From positions 124,001 through 188,000 of the forward strand of contig CAKTZR010000002.1 of the NCBI GenBank assembly GCA_934636105.1: DNA of 64,000 nucleotides, read 5' to 3'. A model generated the notes under the pieces. It worked only from the letters and a program-made list of their open reading frames with translations, had not been told where the DNA came from and did not search any database. The stretch comes from an uncultured Clostridia bacterium (lineage in GTDB: Bacteria; Bacillota; Clostridia; Christensenellales; Aristaeellaceae). Made by a program: the position numbers and the translations under genes. Shown piece after piece: positions 1-8,093 of this stretch (within the stretch, counting starts at the first letter, position 1; each line of letters opens with the position of its first letter).

Positions 1-492
1 GTACATAAACACCTTATTGAGCGTCTGGAGCGCCAGCGGCTTGTCGTTGCCCTCAACGATCACGCCTTCGCCTTCGGCCCACTCCTTCGGGATGAAGTTG
101 AGCAGGTTGCCGGTATCCAGCATCTTGGTCTGAATCTGGTTGCCGTCCTGGATGAGCGTCATGGAATAAATGTGGTTGGCGCTCTTGATATCGGCGTTCA
201 GCGTGGTGAAGATGGAGTTGTTCTTCGGCTGCGACCACTCGATCGTGCCGGTGTAGCTCGGGTCAATCTTCTGGAGCATCTCGATGAAGCTCGCGCCGGC
301 GGTCTTGCCGCGGCTGGAGTTGCCGATGCCGTAGAGCGTCTTGCCGTTGGATTCCTCAATGGCCTTGGCGTACAGCTCGTCGTTGGTCATGGTCTGCGCC
401 TGAGCGATCACTTCTTCCACGGTTTCAGCCATCGCCAGACATGCCGTCAGCATCATCGCGAGCGCGAGGACGGCGCATAACAGTTTCTTCAT
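1..492 (-). CDS. ABC transporter substrate-binding protein (5' part, runs off left edge)
   Basis: This is the first 164 codons of a minus-strand gene that continues past base 1. It opens with a basic start, a hydrophobic segment and a possible lipobox (Leu-Thr-Ala-Cys, Cys18), so it is probably an exported lipoprotein. The mature start has the look of family-1 solute-binding proteins (an Asn-Gly-Lys-Thr-Leu-Tyr-Gly strand and a turn rich in Ser, Arg and Gly). An AAGGAG site lies 8 nt before the ATG. Upstream lie a promoter with two AraC-type half-sites and a binding-protein/kinase/regulator operon, so this is the likely target gene of that system. The substrate cannot be read; sugar phosphate is a guess from the HptRSA-like neighbour. 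Confidence 0.7.
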   Translation of the reverse strand, partial: MKKLLCAVLALAMMLTACLAMAETVEEVIAQAQTMTNDELYAKAIEESNGKTLYGIGNSSRGKTAGASFIEMLQKIDPSYTGTIEWSQPKNNSIFTTLNADIKSANHIYSMTLIQDGNQIQTKMLDTGNLLNFIPKEWAEGEGVIVEGNDKPLALQTLNKVFMY

Positions 493-552
493 GTGCGTTT
501 CTCCTTTTCATGGTCGGTGGGTTTTGCGGCTTGTTCTGTGCCGCTTTGTTAC

Positions 553-579
553 TTTATATAATACGCACCAATCCGTCAA
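553..579 (-). promoter_or_regulatory. Candidate weak promoter of the solute-binding-protein gene
   Basis: The minus strand has TTGACG (574-579), a short 15-nt spacer and TATAAA (553-558). The short spacer and imperfect -10 fit an activator-dependent promoter. Two direct half-sites lie just upstream. Confidence 0.45.
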
Positions 580-589
580 AAAGAAACTG

Positions 590-620
590 GACAATTCTGC
601 GATTTCACCCGATAATTCTG
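590..620 (-). promoter_or_regulatory. Two direct half-sites 21 bp apart (probable AraC-type regulator site)
   Basis: On the minus strand CAGAATTATC (611-620) and CAGAATTGTC (590-599) agree at 9 of 10 positions and lie 21 bp apart, two helical turns, in the same orientation. The promoter-near copy ends 10 bp upstream of the -35 box. AraC-type regulators usually bind direct repeats with this spacing, and an AraC-type response regulator is encoded immediately upstream. Confidence 0.55.
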
Positions 621-662
621 ACAACTTTGCACAAGATTACAGACAGAACATTGGATATTGAT

Positions 663-1388
663 TCATCCCACCTCCGACGGCGAAAGCCCCGTCAGCTTTT
701 TGAACGTCGCGGAGAAATATGTCACATCCTTGTATCCCACCGCCGCGGCGGCTTCGTAGACCTTCACATGGTCGCGGGCGAGCATCTGCATCGCCGCGTC
801 GATGCGCGTCTTGGTCAAATAGTTCGTGACGGTCATGCCCGTCTGCTTTTTGAACACGTGGGAAAGATGCCCCTCGCTGACGCGCAGATGTTCGGCGATC
901 ACCGCGATGGAAATGTCCTCGTCGGCATAGTGCGCCGCGATATAATCCATCGCCTGACGCACATAGCCGCTGACCTCCGGCTCCCTGGGCTTCGGCGCGG
1001 GCGCGGCGGGCACGGGCTGCATCTTGCGGCAGACCCGCGCGACGGCATGCGTCAGCTCCTGATCGCGAAACGGCTTGAGCAGATAATCGTCTGCGCCGAA
1101 AAGCAGCGCCCCGCGCGCATACTCGAAATCGCTGTGCGCAGTCAGCACGATGCAGTGCGCCGCGCAGCCTTCCTCGCGCAAAAGGTTCATCATCGTGATG
1201 CCGTCCATCTTCGGCATGCGGATATCGGTGATAATCAATTCCGGCTTGAGCTTTCGCGCCAGCTCGAGCCCTTCTTCTCCGCTCTGCGCTTCGCCGACGA
1301 CCTCGCACCCCAGCGCCGCCCAATCGACGCCCGCGACAATGCCGCGCCGAACCAGCGGCTCGTCATCCACCATCAATACGCGAATCAT
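663..1388 (-). CDS. AraC-type response regulator (YesN/HptR-like)
   Basis: A 241-aa two-component regulator. The receiver domain (1-120) has the acidic pocket Asp8-Asp9, phosphoacceptor Asp55 in an Ile-Thr-Asp-Ile-Arg-Met-Pro strand, Thr83 and Lys105. The last ~100 residues are an AraC-type double helix-turn-helix. The start is set at Met-Ile-Arg-Val because GAGGAGGG lies just upstream; a longer frame to 1430 lacks such a site and overlaps the kinase. The ATG overlaps the kinase stop by 4 nt, so the two are translationally coupled. Probable target: the binding-protein promoter directly downstream, which has two half-sites 21 bp apart. Confidence 0.9.
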   Translation of the reverse strand: MIRVLMVDDEPLVRRGIVAGVDWAALGCEVVGEAQSGEEGLELARKLKPELIITDIRMPKMDGITMMNLLREEGCAAHCIVLTAHSDFEYARGALLFGADDYLLKPFRDQELTHAVARVCRKMQPVPAAPAPKPREPEVSGYVRQAMDYIAAHYADEDISIAVIAEHLRVSEGHLSHVFKKQTGMTVTNYLTKTRIDAAMQMLARDHVKVYEAAAAVGYKDVTYFSATFKKLTGLSPSEVG

Positions 1389-3046
1389 GTTTTTTCCCTC
1401 CTCATCGGTAAGCGCACCATCACCAGGCATCCCTCGCCCGGCCTGGAGCGCACGCTCAGACCGTATGCGTCGCCGAAATGCAGGCGCAGAATGCTGTCCA
1501 CGTTGAACATGCCCAAATGTTCGCCCGGCCGGCCGGATACGCCGAAGCCCAGCGGCCCGTCCTGCGGCTTCTCCATGCCGCGCCCGTTGTCCTGCACAAA
1601 AAGCCGCAGATCCTCCGCGTCGCGCTCCGCCCAGATTTTGATGTAGCCGTCGTCCATATCGCGCACGCCGTGAATCACCGCGTTTTCCACAATCGGCTGC
1701 AGCACCAGCTTGGGCACCATGCAGCTCATCAGTTCGTCATCCACCTCGATTTCGCAGGCAAAGCGATCCTCAAAGCGGATGAGCTGAATGTCGATATAGC
1801 GTTCCAGCAGGTCAAGCTCCTGCCCAAGCGTCACAAACTCGTCGCCGGAGATGCTCGCGCGCAGAATCTTGGCCAAATCCTCTGCCAGCGTCGCTACCTG
1901 CGGCACGCCATGCGTCACGCCCATCCACTTCATCGAATCCAGCGTATTATACAGAAAATGCGGGTTGAGCTGCGACTGCATCATGCGGATGCGCGTGTCG
2001 TTCAGCTCCTTCTGCCGCTCCACCGAGCGCTTGAGGTTCAGCTCGCATTCCTCCACCATCTGATTGAAGCCGACGGCCAGCTGGCCCAGCTCGTCCCCGC
2101 CGCGCGGCACGACGCGCGCGCTCAATTCGCCCATCTGCACGCGCTTCATCGCCGCGGTCATCTCCCGAACGGGGCGCGTCACCTGACGGCTGAGCACCAG
2201 CGCGCCCCACAGGCACAGCAGCAGGCTGGCCGCGCCCAGCGCCACGCCGATGACGACCAGCAGATGCGTCATCTCCCCGGTGAACACGCGCGGCTGGCTG
2301 AGCAGCAGCGTGAAGCCGCTGACAGGCTCGGTCTGCGCCGTATAGGTCAGCACGGAATCGCTGTCACTGAGCGCTTCGCCCGCCAGCATGCGCTCCCGAA
2401 GCTCGTGCAGGCGGCTTTCCGACCCCGTCGTGCGGGAATCGTCGATCAACCGCCACTGGCCGCCCAGCAGCATCACGCCATACGCCGGGTTCAGCCCCCG
2501 GCTGAGCAGCTCGCTGAGGCTTTCCCCGCTGATTTCCGCCAGCAGATAGCCCTCGCTCACGCGTCGGACGGCCGCCACGCGCCCCGCTTCGCCGAAGAAA
2601 ACGACGCTTTCATCCTCCGCCATGCGCAGAACGCCCCAGTCCGTATCCAGGACGACGTTTTCCTCCTGCCCGCGCAGGGCGCACAGACACGCGCCGCCCG
2701 AATCCATCAGCATGAGCTGGGTCATCTCCGGCACGTTCGCCGCCTGCCCGACCAGCGCGGCGTACAGCTCCCGCGGATGCGCCGTGTCGCCCTGCTCGAT
2801 GGCCGCGCGAATCCATGTGTCCTGCGCCAATGCGTCAAGCGCCTGCGCCATGCCCGAAAACGCTTCCGTGAGCTGGCCGCTCAAGGCGTCAAGCTGGGTA
2901 TGGGCCGCCTCGCTCTGCCGCCTTGCGCCGGTGGAAACCATCACAGGGAGCAGCAGCGCAAAGCACAGGATAATCGGCACAAGCGCCACGCAGATGACCG
3001 TCAAAAAAATGCGCGTCTGGAAATGGATGCTTTTCTTTTCGCTCAT
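1385..3046 (-). CDS. LytS/YesM-family sensor histidine kinase
   Basis: A 553-aa membrane kinase. TM1 is at ~14-36, an extracytoplasmic sensing domain at ~37-258, TM2 at ~262-286, HAMP at ~287-340, the His_kinase box with His363 in Gln-Leu-Asn-Pro-His-Phe-Leu-Tyr-Asn, the ATPase N-box Glu-Asn-Ala-Val-Ile-His-Gly at 454-460 and a G-box Asp-Asn-Gly-Arg-Gly at 486-490. Both ends overlap the neighbours by 4 nt (ATGA), so binding protein, kinase and regulator form one tight operon. In the S. aureus HptRSA system the same trio senses hexose phosphate; here the ligand is unknown. Confidence 0.9.
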   Translation of the reverse strand: MSEKKSIHFQTRIFLTVICVALVPIILCFALLLPVMVSTGARRQSEAAHTQLDALSGQLTEAFSGMAQALDALAQDTWIRAAIEQGDTAHPRELYAALVGQAANVPEMTQLMLMDSGGACLCALRGQEENVVLDTDWGVLRMAEDESVVFFGEAGRVAAVRRVSEGYLLAEISGESLSELLSRGLNPAYGVMLLGGQWRLIDDSRTTGSESRLHELRERMLAGEALSDSDSVLTYTAQTEPVSGFTLLLSQPRVFTGEMTHLLVVIGVALGAASLLLCLWGALVLSRQVTRPVREMTAAMKRVQMGELSARVVPRGGDELGQLAVGFNQMVEECELNLKRSVERQKELNDTRIRMMQSQLNPHFLYNTLDSMKWMGVTHGVPQVATLAEDLAKILRASISGDEFVTLGQELDLLERYIDIQLIRFEDRFACEIEVDDELMSCMVPKLVLQPIVENAVIHGVRDMDDGYIKIWAERDAEDLRLFVQDNGRGMEKPQDGPLGFGVSGRPGEHLGMFNVDSILRLHFGDAYGLSVRSRPGEGCLVMVRLPMRREKT

Positions 3047-4023
3047 GGCGCTTCCTCCTCCATGAGCGCCTGCCAGCGCGCCAGAATCTCCTTCTGATTG
3101 GCCGCCGCCCAGTCGATGTCATAAGCGCAAAGCTCGAACATCGGCGCGCCGTCCGATTCATCCAGCGCGGTCAGCACGCTCTCGCGGGCATACTCCGTCT
3201 CCACGCGGCGCTGCACCGCTTCGCTCAAGATGAAGGAAATGAACGCCTGCGCATTTTCCTCATGCGCGCAGCCCGCAAGGATCGCCGCTCCATCCGGCAC
3301 GGCGCTCGTCCCCTCTTTGGGCCAGATCACCGCAATATGCTCACCCGCCAGAATGCGCTTTTTCGCCGTCTCATACAGCGTCACGCCCACGCGCATTTCA
3401 CCTGCCGCCACCGTGGAAACAACCGCACCGGAACCGGAAAGTTCATGCCCCCGCACGTTATCGGCAAAGCGAACAAGCGCGTTTTCATCGCCAAGCGCCT
3501 GTATCAGCGTCGCCAGCACAGTGAAGCTCGAACCGGATACGCCGGGATTGGCGAACGCAATCTGCCCGCGCAGATTATCCTCCAGCAGATCCGCAAAGCC
3601 CGCGGGCGGGCTGCTCACCAGCCGCGGATTATAGACGATGACCAGCGGCAGGCGCGAAAAGGCCACAAAGCGATGGTTTTCAAACCGGCAGTCCGGCAGC
3701 ATGTCCGCCCGCGGCGCATCGCACGGCATGAAATACGCCTCGTATGCCAGCAGAGATTCCACACCGCCGCCGAACATCACATCCGCCACGGGCGTTTCCG
3801 CTTCCGCCGCGATGCGCTCCAGCAGCTCGGTTGTGCCGCCAGAAACCACCTGCACCCAAACGCCCGTGCGCCGCTCAAATTCCTCGACAATCGGCTGATA
3901 GACCTCCTCCTTGTGCGAGGTATAGACCACCAGCCGTTCGGCTTCGCTCGGCGCATCTGCGTGCGCAAAGACGGGCCAAAGGCAGAGCATCAGCGCGCAT
4001 AAAAGCTTCTTTTTCATTCGCAT
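3043..4023 (-). CDS. Solute-binding protein, probable sensor partner of the kinase (HptA/AfuA-like)
   Basis: A 326-aa exported binding protein of the iron/sugar-phosphate type, with a signal peptide ending near Ala22 and an early Leu-Val-Val-Tyr-Thr-Ser-His strand typical of the family. The start at 4023 has GGAGG 5 nt upstream; Met3 is an alternative. It is first in an operon with the kinase and regulator and has no permease or ATPase beside it, so it more likely presents a ligand to the kinase than imports it. Family members bind Fe3+, phosphonates or hexose phosphates; which one applies here is not visible. Confidence 0.75.
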   Translation of the reverse strand: MRMKKKLLCALMLCLWPVFAHADAPSEAERLVVYTSHKEEVYQPIVEEFERRTGVWVQVVSGGTTELLERIAAEAETPVADVMFGGGVESLLAYEAYFMPCDAPRADMLPDCRFENHRFVAFSRLPLVIVYNPRLVSSPPAGFADLLEDNLRGQIAFANPGVSGSSFTVLATLIQALGDENALVRFADNVRGHELSGSGAVVSTVAAGEMRVGVTLYETAKKRILAGEHIAVIWPKEGTSAVPDGAAILAGCAHEENAQAFISFILSEAVQRRVETEYARESVLTALDESDGAPMFELCAYDIDWAAANQKEILARWQALMEEEAP

Positions 4024-4098
4024 TCTCCCCTCCGCAGGGTATTGGTTTGATTATAACATATCATCAACGAATCCACAATTCCCGTTTCGGTTGGATTG

Positions 4099-4148
4099 CA
4101 AAAAGGGCCTGTCCTCCGCCCGGTGCGGACAACAAGCCCCCGTTTTTA
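4099..4148 (-). terminator. Rho-independent terminator, possibly bidirectional
   Basis: A GC-rich hairpin (arms ~4105-4119 and 4125-4140) with A/T runs on both sides. It starts at the stop codon of the flavoprotein gene and separates it from the sensing operon. Confidence 0.75.
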
Positions 4149-5414
4149 TGCTTCCTGAACATACGCCGCGGCGCTTCGGCCCGCCAGCGCGCCGGTCGAA
4201 AACGCGATTTGCAGGTTGAACCCGCCCGTGTGCGCATCCACATCCAGCACCTCGCCCGCAAAAAACAGACCCGGCGTCTTTTTGCTCATCATCGTGCCCG
4301 GCGTAATTTCCAGCACATCGACGCCGCCGCGCGTGACAATCGCTTCCTCAATCGGCCTTGTGCCGACCACGTGCAGCGGAAGCGCCTTGAGCGCGCGGCC
4401 AATCGCCTGCCGCTGCTCGCGCGTAACCTGATTGATCGGCGTATCCGCGTCCACGCCGCAGAGCTTCGCGAAAACCGGCGCCATGCGCGCGGGCATCAGC
4501 CCCGTCAGCACGGAGGAAAGCTGCTTGCGGATGTTTTCGGCGAAATCGCGCTGAAGCCGCAGATCGACCTGTTCTTCGGTCAGGCCGGGCTTCATATCCA
4601 GCGTGACGCTGACCTGCGTGAAATCCTCCGGCATGTGGCTGCTCAATTCGATTATCAGCGGGCCGCTCACGCCGAAATGCGTAAAGAGCATTTCGCCCAG
4701 CTCGCTGTAAATTGTCTTTTTGCCCACCTTTGCGGTGATTCGCACGTTCTTGAGCGACAGCCCCTGCAAGAGCGTCGGCCACTTTTCATCCATGGTCAAG
4801 CCCACCAGCGACGCGCTCAATTTCGTGACGTTCAGGCCGTTCTCTCGGGCGAATTTGTAGCCGTCGCCCGTGCTGCCCGTCGTGGGATAGCTCACGCCGC
4901 CCGTCGCGATAATCACGCTTTTGGCGCGCAGCGTGCCGCCCTGCGTCAGCTCCACGTCAAAGCCGCCCTCCGCCGGGCGCACATGCGCGACCTCGGTGTT
5001 GAGTGAAATCACCACGCCCGCATCCCGCATGCCGCGATCCAGCGCGCGGGTCACATCGCTGGCCTTGTCGCTCTCCGGAAAGACGCGTCCGCCGCGCTCC
5101 ACCTTGGTCGGCGTGCCGAGCATTTCCAGCAGCCCGGTCACATCCTCATGCGTAAACTGACGCGCCGCCGCGTTCAAAAAGCGCGGGTTGCGCGGAATCT
5201 GCTTGAAAAAATCGTCGATATCCGCAACGTTGGTCACGTTGCAGCGCCCCTTGCCCGTGATGTAGATTTTTTTGCCCAGCTTCTCATTTTTTTCCAGCAG
5301 CGCCACGCGCGCGCCTGCCCAGGCGGCTTGCAGCGCGGCCATCATGCCTGCCGCGCCGCCGCCGATCACGGCAACGTCACACGCGGTCCTTGCCGACATA
5401 GACCCTGTATTCAT
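4146..5414 (-). CDS. HI0933/BaiN-like FAD-dependent oxidoreductase
   Basis: A 422-aa flavoprotein. The N-terminal Rossmann site Val-Ile-Gly-Gly-Gly-Ala-Ala-Gly (~16-23) is followed by a Gly-Lys-Gly-Arg-Cys-Asn-Val-Thr-Asn motif (~55-63) that marks the HI0933/YhiN/BaiN family. The C-terminus carries the second FAD-contact segment, with an Asp-Ala-His-Thr-Gly-Gly-Phe-Asn motif. The physiological substrate of most members is unknown; BaiN acts on bile acids, but that cannot be assumed. An AAGGA site precedes Met1. The first 38 nt overlap the 3' end of the RpiR gene, so the pair is probably cotranscribed. Confidence 0.85.
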   Translation of the reverse strand: MNTGSMSARTACDVAVIGGGAAGMMAALQAAWAGARVALLEKNEKLGKKIYITGKGRCNVTNVADIDDFFKQIPRNPRFLNAAARQFTHEDVTGLLEMLGTPTKVERGGRVFPESDKASDVTRALDRGMRDAGVVISLNTEVAHVRPAEGGFDVELTQGGTLRAKSVIIATGGVSYPTTGSTGDGYKFARENGLNVTKLSASLVGLTMDEKWPTLLQGLSLKNVRITAKVGKKTIYSELGEMLFTHFGVSGPLIIELSSHMPEDFTQVSVTLDMKPGLTEEQVDLRLQRDFAENIRKQLSSVLTGLMPARMAPVFAKLCGVDADTPINQVTREQRQAIGRALKALPLHVVGTRPIEEAIVTRGGVDVLEITPGTMMSKKTPGLFFAGEVLDVDAHTGGFNLQIAFSTGALAGRSAAAYVQEA

Positions 5415-6243
5415 CCCAAATTCCTTCCATCAAGCGGAAATGCTCGCTGAGTTCGTCCTTGCGGCGCAGGCCGAGGGCGACGATCAGCGCGTTAATCACC
5501 GACAGCGGCGCGGCCATCGAGTCCACGAACGAGGCCATATCCGTCCGCGCGGTCAGGCAGACGGTGCTCGTCGCATAAACCGGGGACATCGGGCCATCGG
5601 TCAGGCCGACCACTTGCGCGCCGCGCGCCTTGGCAAAGTTCATCGCCTCGAGCGTGCGGGTCGAATAGCGCGGAAAGCTGATGCCAAAGAGCAGGTCGCT
5701 CTCGTTGATGCGGCTGATCTGCTCAAACACATCGCCGCTGGCTTCGGAAACCACGCGCACATTGTCAAAAATAAAGTTGAGGTAATACGCGAGGAACTGC
5801 GCAATCGGCGCGGCCGAACGCAGGCCCATGACATAGATATTGCGCGCGGCGATGATCTTATCGACCACCTCGTCAAACGCGGCGGTATCGATTTCCTCGG
5901 TCGTCGTGCGGATATTCTGCATATCGGCATGCAGAACCGTGCGCAGCACCTCGCTCTGGTCGATATCCGTCGCCATTTCAAAGCGCTGCACGGCGGTCAG
6001 CCAGTGGCGCACAAGCTCCTGGAGCGCCCTTTGCAGCTGCGGATAGCCCTCGTAGCCCATCGCCGAAGCGAAGCGGACAACGGTCGATTCGCTCACGCCG
6101 ACCTTTTCGCCCAATTTGCTCGCCGTCATGAAAACGGCCTTGTCATAGTGCTCCACGATATATTCCGCAATTTTGCGATGACCCTTGCTCAGTCTTTTGC
6201 CGGACTGATTGAGTCTGCGCATCATGTCCTGCATATCCTGCAT
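5377..6243 (-). CDS. MurR/RpiR-family transcriptional regulator
   Basis: A 288-aa regulator with an N-terminal HTH_6 domain (recognition region ~40-62, Ser-Glu-Ser-Thr-Val-Val-Arg-Phe) and a C-terminal SIS sugar-phosphate-binding domain (~125-260). The start at 6243 is chosen because GGGAGG lies 9 nt upstream; the longer frame to 6339 runs back into the surE terminator. Family members sense phosphosugars and control catabolic or cell-wall recycling genes. The only coupled neighbour is the flavoprotein, so the regulon is unclear. Confidence 0.85.
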   Translation of the reverse strand: MQDMQDMMRRLNQSGKRLSKGHRKIAEYIVEHYDKAVFMTASKLGEKVGVSESTVVRFASAMGYEGYPQLQRALQELVRHWLTAVQRFEMATDIDQSEVLRTVLHADMQNIRTTTEEIDTAAFDEVVDKIIAARNIYVMGLRSAAPIAQFLAYYLNFIFDNVRVVSEASGDVFEQISRINESDLLFGISFPRYSTRTLEAMNFAKARGAQVVGLTDGPMSPVYATSTVCLTARTDMASFVDSMAAPLSVINALIVALGLRRKDELSEHFRLMEGIWDEYRVYVGKDRV

Positions 6244-6306
6244 AACATTTGACCTCCCGCGGCAAAATGCCCGCTTATTCTTTGGCTTCATTCTACCAAA
6301 AACGCG

Positions 6307-6340
6307 AAAAAAATGCAAGAAGTTTTGCGCTTCCTGCATT
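6307..6340 (-). terminator. Terminator after surE
   Basis: A hairpin with arms ~6313-6322 and 6330-6339, followed on the minus strand by a run of seven T, starting 5 nt after the surE stop. Confidence 0.75.
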
Positions 6341-6344
6341 GTTT

Positions 6345-7088
6345 TTATATCTGCCCTTCCAGCGCCTTTGTCGCCGCGTCGTGGGTAAGATCATAGGTCA
6401 GCACGGTCATTGTCGCATAGCCGCGGCGAAGCCACGTGTAATCATCCTCGCCGTCCGCCATGCTTTTATCCATGCCGCCGACGAGCGTGTAACGCGTCAC
6501 GCCATCCGCGCCAACCGTCGGCTCATAGGTATCCAGATAGCGGAGCGCGCGCAGGGATGTCGCTTTCAGACCAAGCGCCTCGTCCGTCTCTGGATAATTC
6601 AGATTCAGCACGGAAAACGGCGGCAGCGGATGCGCCTGCAAGCCGTCAAACACCTTCACGGCCAGCGCCGCCGCCTTGTCGTAGGTATCCTCCCGCTCAT
6701 GCCCCAGCGAAACCGCCATCGCGGGCTTTCCATTCAGCGCGCCTTCCATTGCCGCGCCGACCGTGCCGGAATAGAGCACATCCGAACCGGAATTATAGCC
6801 GTGGTTGACGCCCGAAATCACGAAATCCACATCCGGGCAGAGCGTTTTCACCGCCAGCTTCACGCAATCGACCGGCGTGCCGTCGATCGCCCACGCTTTT
6901 TCCGCCCCTTCAACCGCGCTTTCCTTCGCCGTCAGCGGGTGAAACAGCGTCATGCTGTGGCTGGCCGCCGAGCGCTGGCTATCCGGCGCGGCGACATAGA
7001 CCGTATGCCCCGCCGCGGCAAACGCGCGCACCAGCGCAGCCAGCCCCGGCGCAAAAATGCCGTCGTCATTGGAAATCAAAATCTGCAT
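6345..7088 (-). CDS. surE: 5'/3'-nucleotidase SurE
   Basis: A 247-aa metal-dependent nucleoside monophosphate phosphatase. The diagnostic start Ile-Ser-Asn-Asp-Asp-Gly (metal ligands Asp8 and Asp9), a Ser-Gly-Val-Asn-His-Gly motif near residue 91 and a Gly-Thr-Val-Gly-Ala-Ala-Met-Glu motif are all present, and the length is normal. It starts 3 nt after the stop of the upstream VanW gene and ends at a terminator, so it is the last gene of a VanW-VanW-surE unit. Confidence 0.95.
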   Translation of the reverse strand: MQILISNDDGIFAPGLAALVRAFAAAGHTVYVAAPDSQRSAASHSMTLFHPLTAKESAVEGAEKAWAIDGTPVDCVKLAVKTLCPDVDFVISGVNHGYNSGSDVLYSGTVGAAMEGALNGKPAMAVSLGHEREDTYDKAAALAVKVFDGLQAHPLPPFSVLNLNYPETDEALGLKATSLRALRYLDTYEPTVGADGVTRYTLVGGMDKSMADGEDDYTWLRRGYATMTVLTYDLTHDAATKALEGQI

Positions 7089-7091
7089 TGT

Positions 7092-8093
7092 TTACTCCTC
7101 ATAGTCCCTGAACATGAACGCCGTCATCACGCCGTCAAGGCTTTCGAACTCGATTCGAATGTCATACGGCAGAATGTTGCGGAAGACCATGTCCTTCGTG
7201 TCGCTGACGGTCGCGTCAAACCCGGCGGGCAGATAGCTGACCCCGCCCTGCGAATGCCAGTTCATATCCTCGATGACCGTCGGCACACGCAGGACGATGT
7301 TATAAAGCGTGCTGCACACCTGACAGACGCCGCCGCCATAGCCCATCTTGCTCTCGCCGGAAAGAATCGGCGCGGCGTGATAGCCGTTTTCCTTGGTATA
7401 CGGCCCGCAGACGGCGTTGAAGGAGAACGTTTCGCCCGCCTTGACGCGAATGCCCGTCAGCCGTTCGCTGGCCAGCGCAATGTTGTAGACACGGCCGGCG
7501 TTGCCCTCCTTGCTGGTGCTCGTGGAATAAAACGTCGTGAACGCATAGAGCAGATCGCCCGGCTCGGCTTCGCTCCAGTCCACGAAGTCATAAATGCGCA
7601 GTTTATCCACGCCAAGGCTCACGTCATTCTCCAGCCGGCGATACGGAAAATAGGCGCGCCCATCCTTGATTTGATGGATGGACAGCCAGCTTCCCGCGCT
7701 CACCTGAATGGGATAGCGAAAGCCCTCCGGCGTGAACAGCGTATCCGTCAGCACATAGCCCACAGCGACATGCCTGCTCGTGCCGGGCATCGGCCCGTCA
7801 AATGGATTCTTGCGCTGCACCATCTCCACGAACTTCGTGAGCACATAGCCCTGTCCGCTTTCATAGCCGATGCGCGTCCACATCCGTCCCTTTTTGTAGA
7901 CGTCCACAACCGTTCCGGCTTCAACCCTGCCCAGCTGTGCCGAATCCTCATTTGCATCCCTGTATACGGTCATCCGCTTGCCGATGGTGCCGTAATATTC
8001 CGCTTCGCCGTCCGTCGCTTCGGCCAAAGCCGCGCAGAGCGGCAAAAGCAGCATGAGCAGAAGCGCCCATGCCGCAAAACAGCTTTTCTTCAT
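7092..8093 (-). CDS. VanW-family protein with one SH3 domain
   Basis: A 333-aa exported protein with a signal peptide (~1-25, ending near Leu-Ala-Glu-Ala), one bacterial SH3 repeat (~30-90) and a C-terminal VanW domain with the signature Gly-Tyr-Gly-Gly-Gly-Val-Cys-Gln-Val-Cys-Ser-Thr. VanW proteins are cell-wall associated; their reaction is not established. The start overlaps the upstream VanW stop by 1 nt (TGATG). It is a shorter paralogue of that gene, so the pair probably arose by duplication. Confidence 0.85.
   Translation of the reverse strand: MKKSCFAAWALLLMLLLPLCAALAEATDGEAEYYGTIGKRMTVYRDANEDSAQLGRVEAGTVVDVYKKGRMWTRIGYESGQGYVLTKFVEMVQRKNPFDGPMPGTSRHVAVGYVLTDTLFTPEGFRYPIQVSAGSWLSIHQIKDGRAYFPYRRLENDVSLGVDKLRIYDFVDWSEAEPGDLLYAFTTFYSTSTSKEGNAGRVYNIALASERLTGIRVKAGETFSFNAVCGPYTKENGYHAAPILSGESKMGYGGGVCQVCSTLYNIVLRVPTVIEDMNWHSQGGVSYLPAGFDATVSDTKDMVFRNILPYDIRIEFESLDGVMTAFMFRDYEE

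Noticed and set aside
6244..6339. 32-residue N-terminal extension of the RpiR regulator
   Set aside because: It runs into the surE terminator and lacks a ribosome site, whereas GGGAGG precedes the internal ATG.
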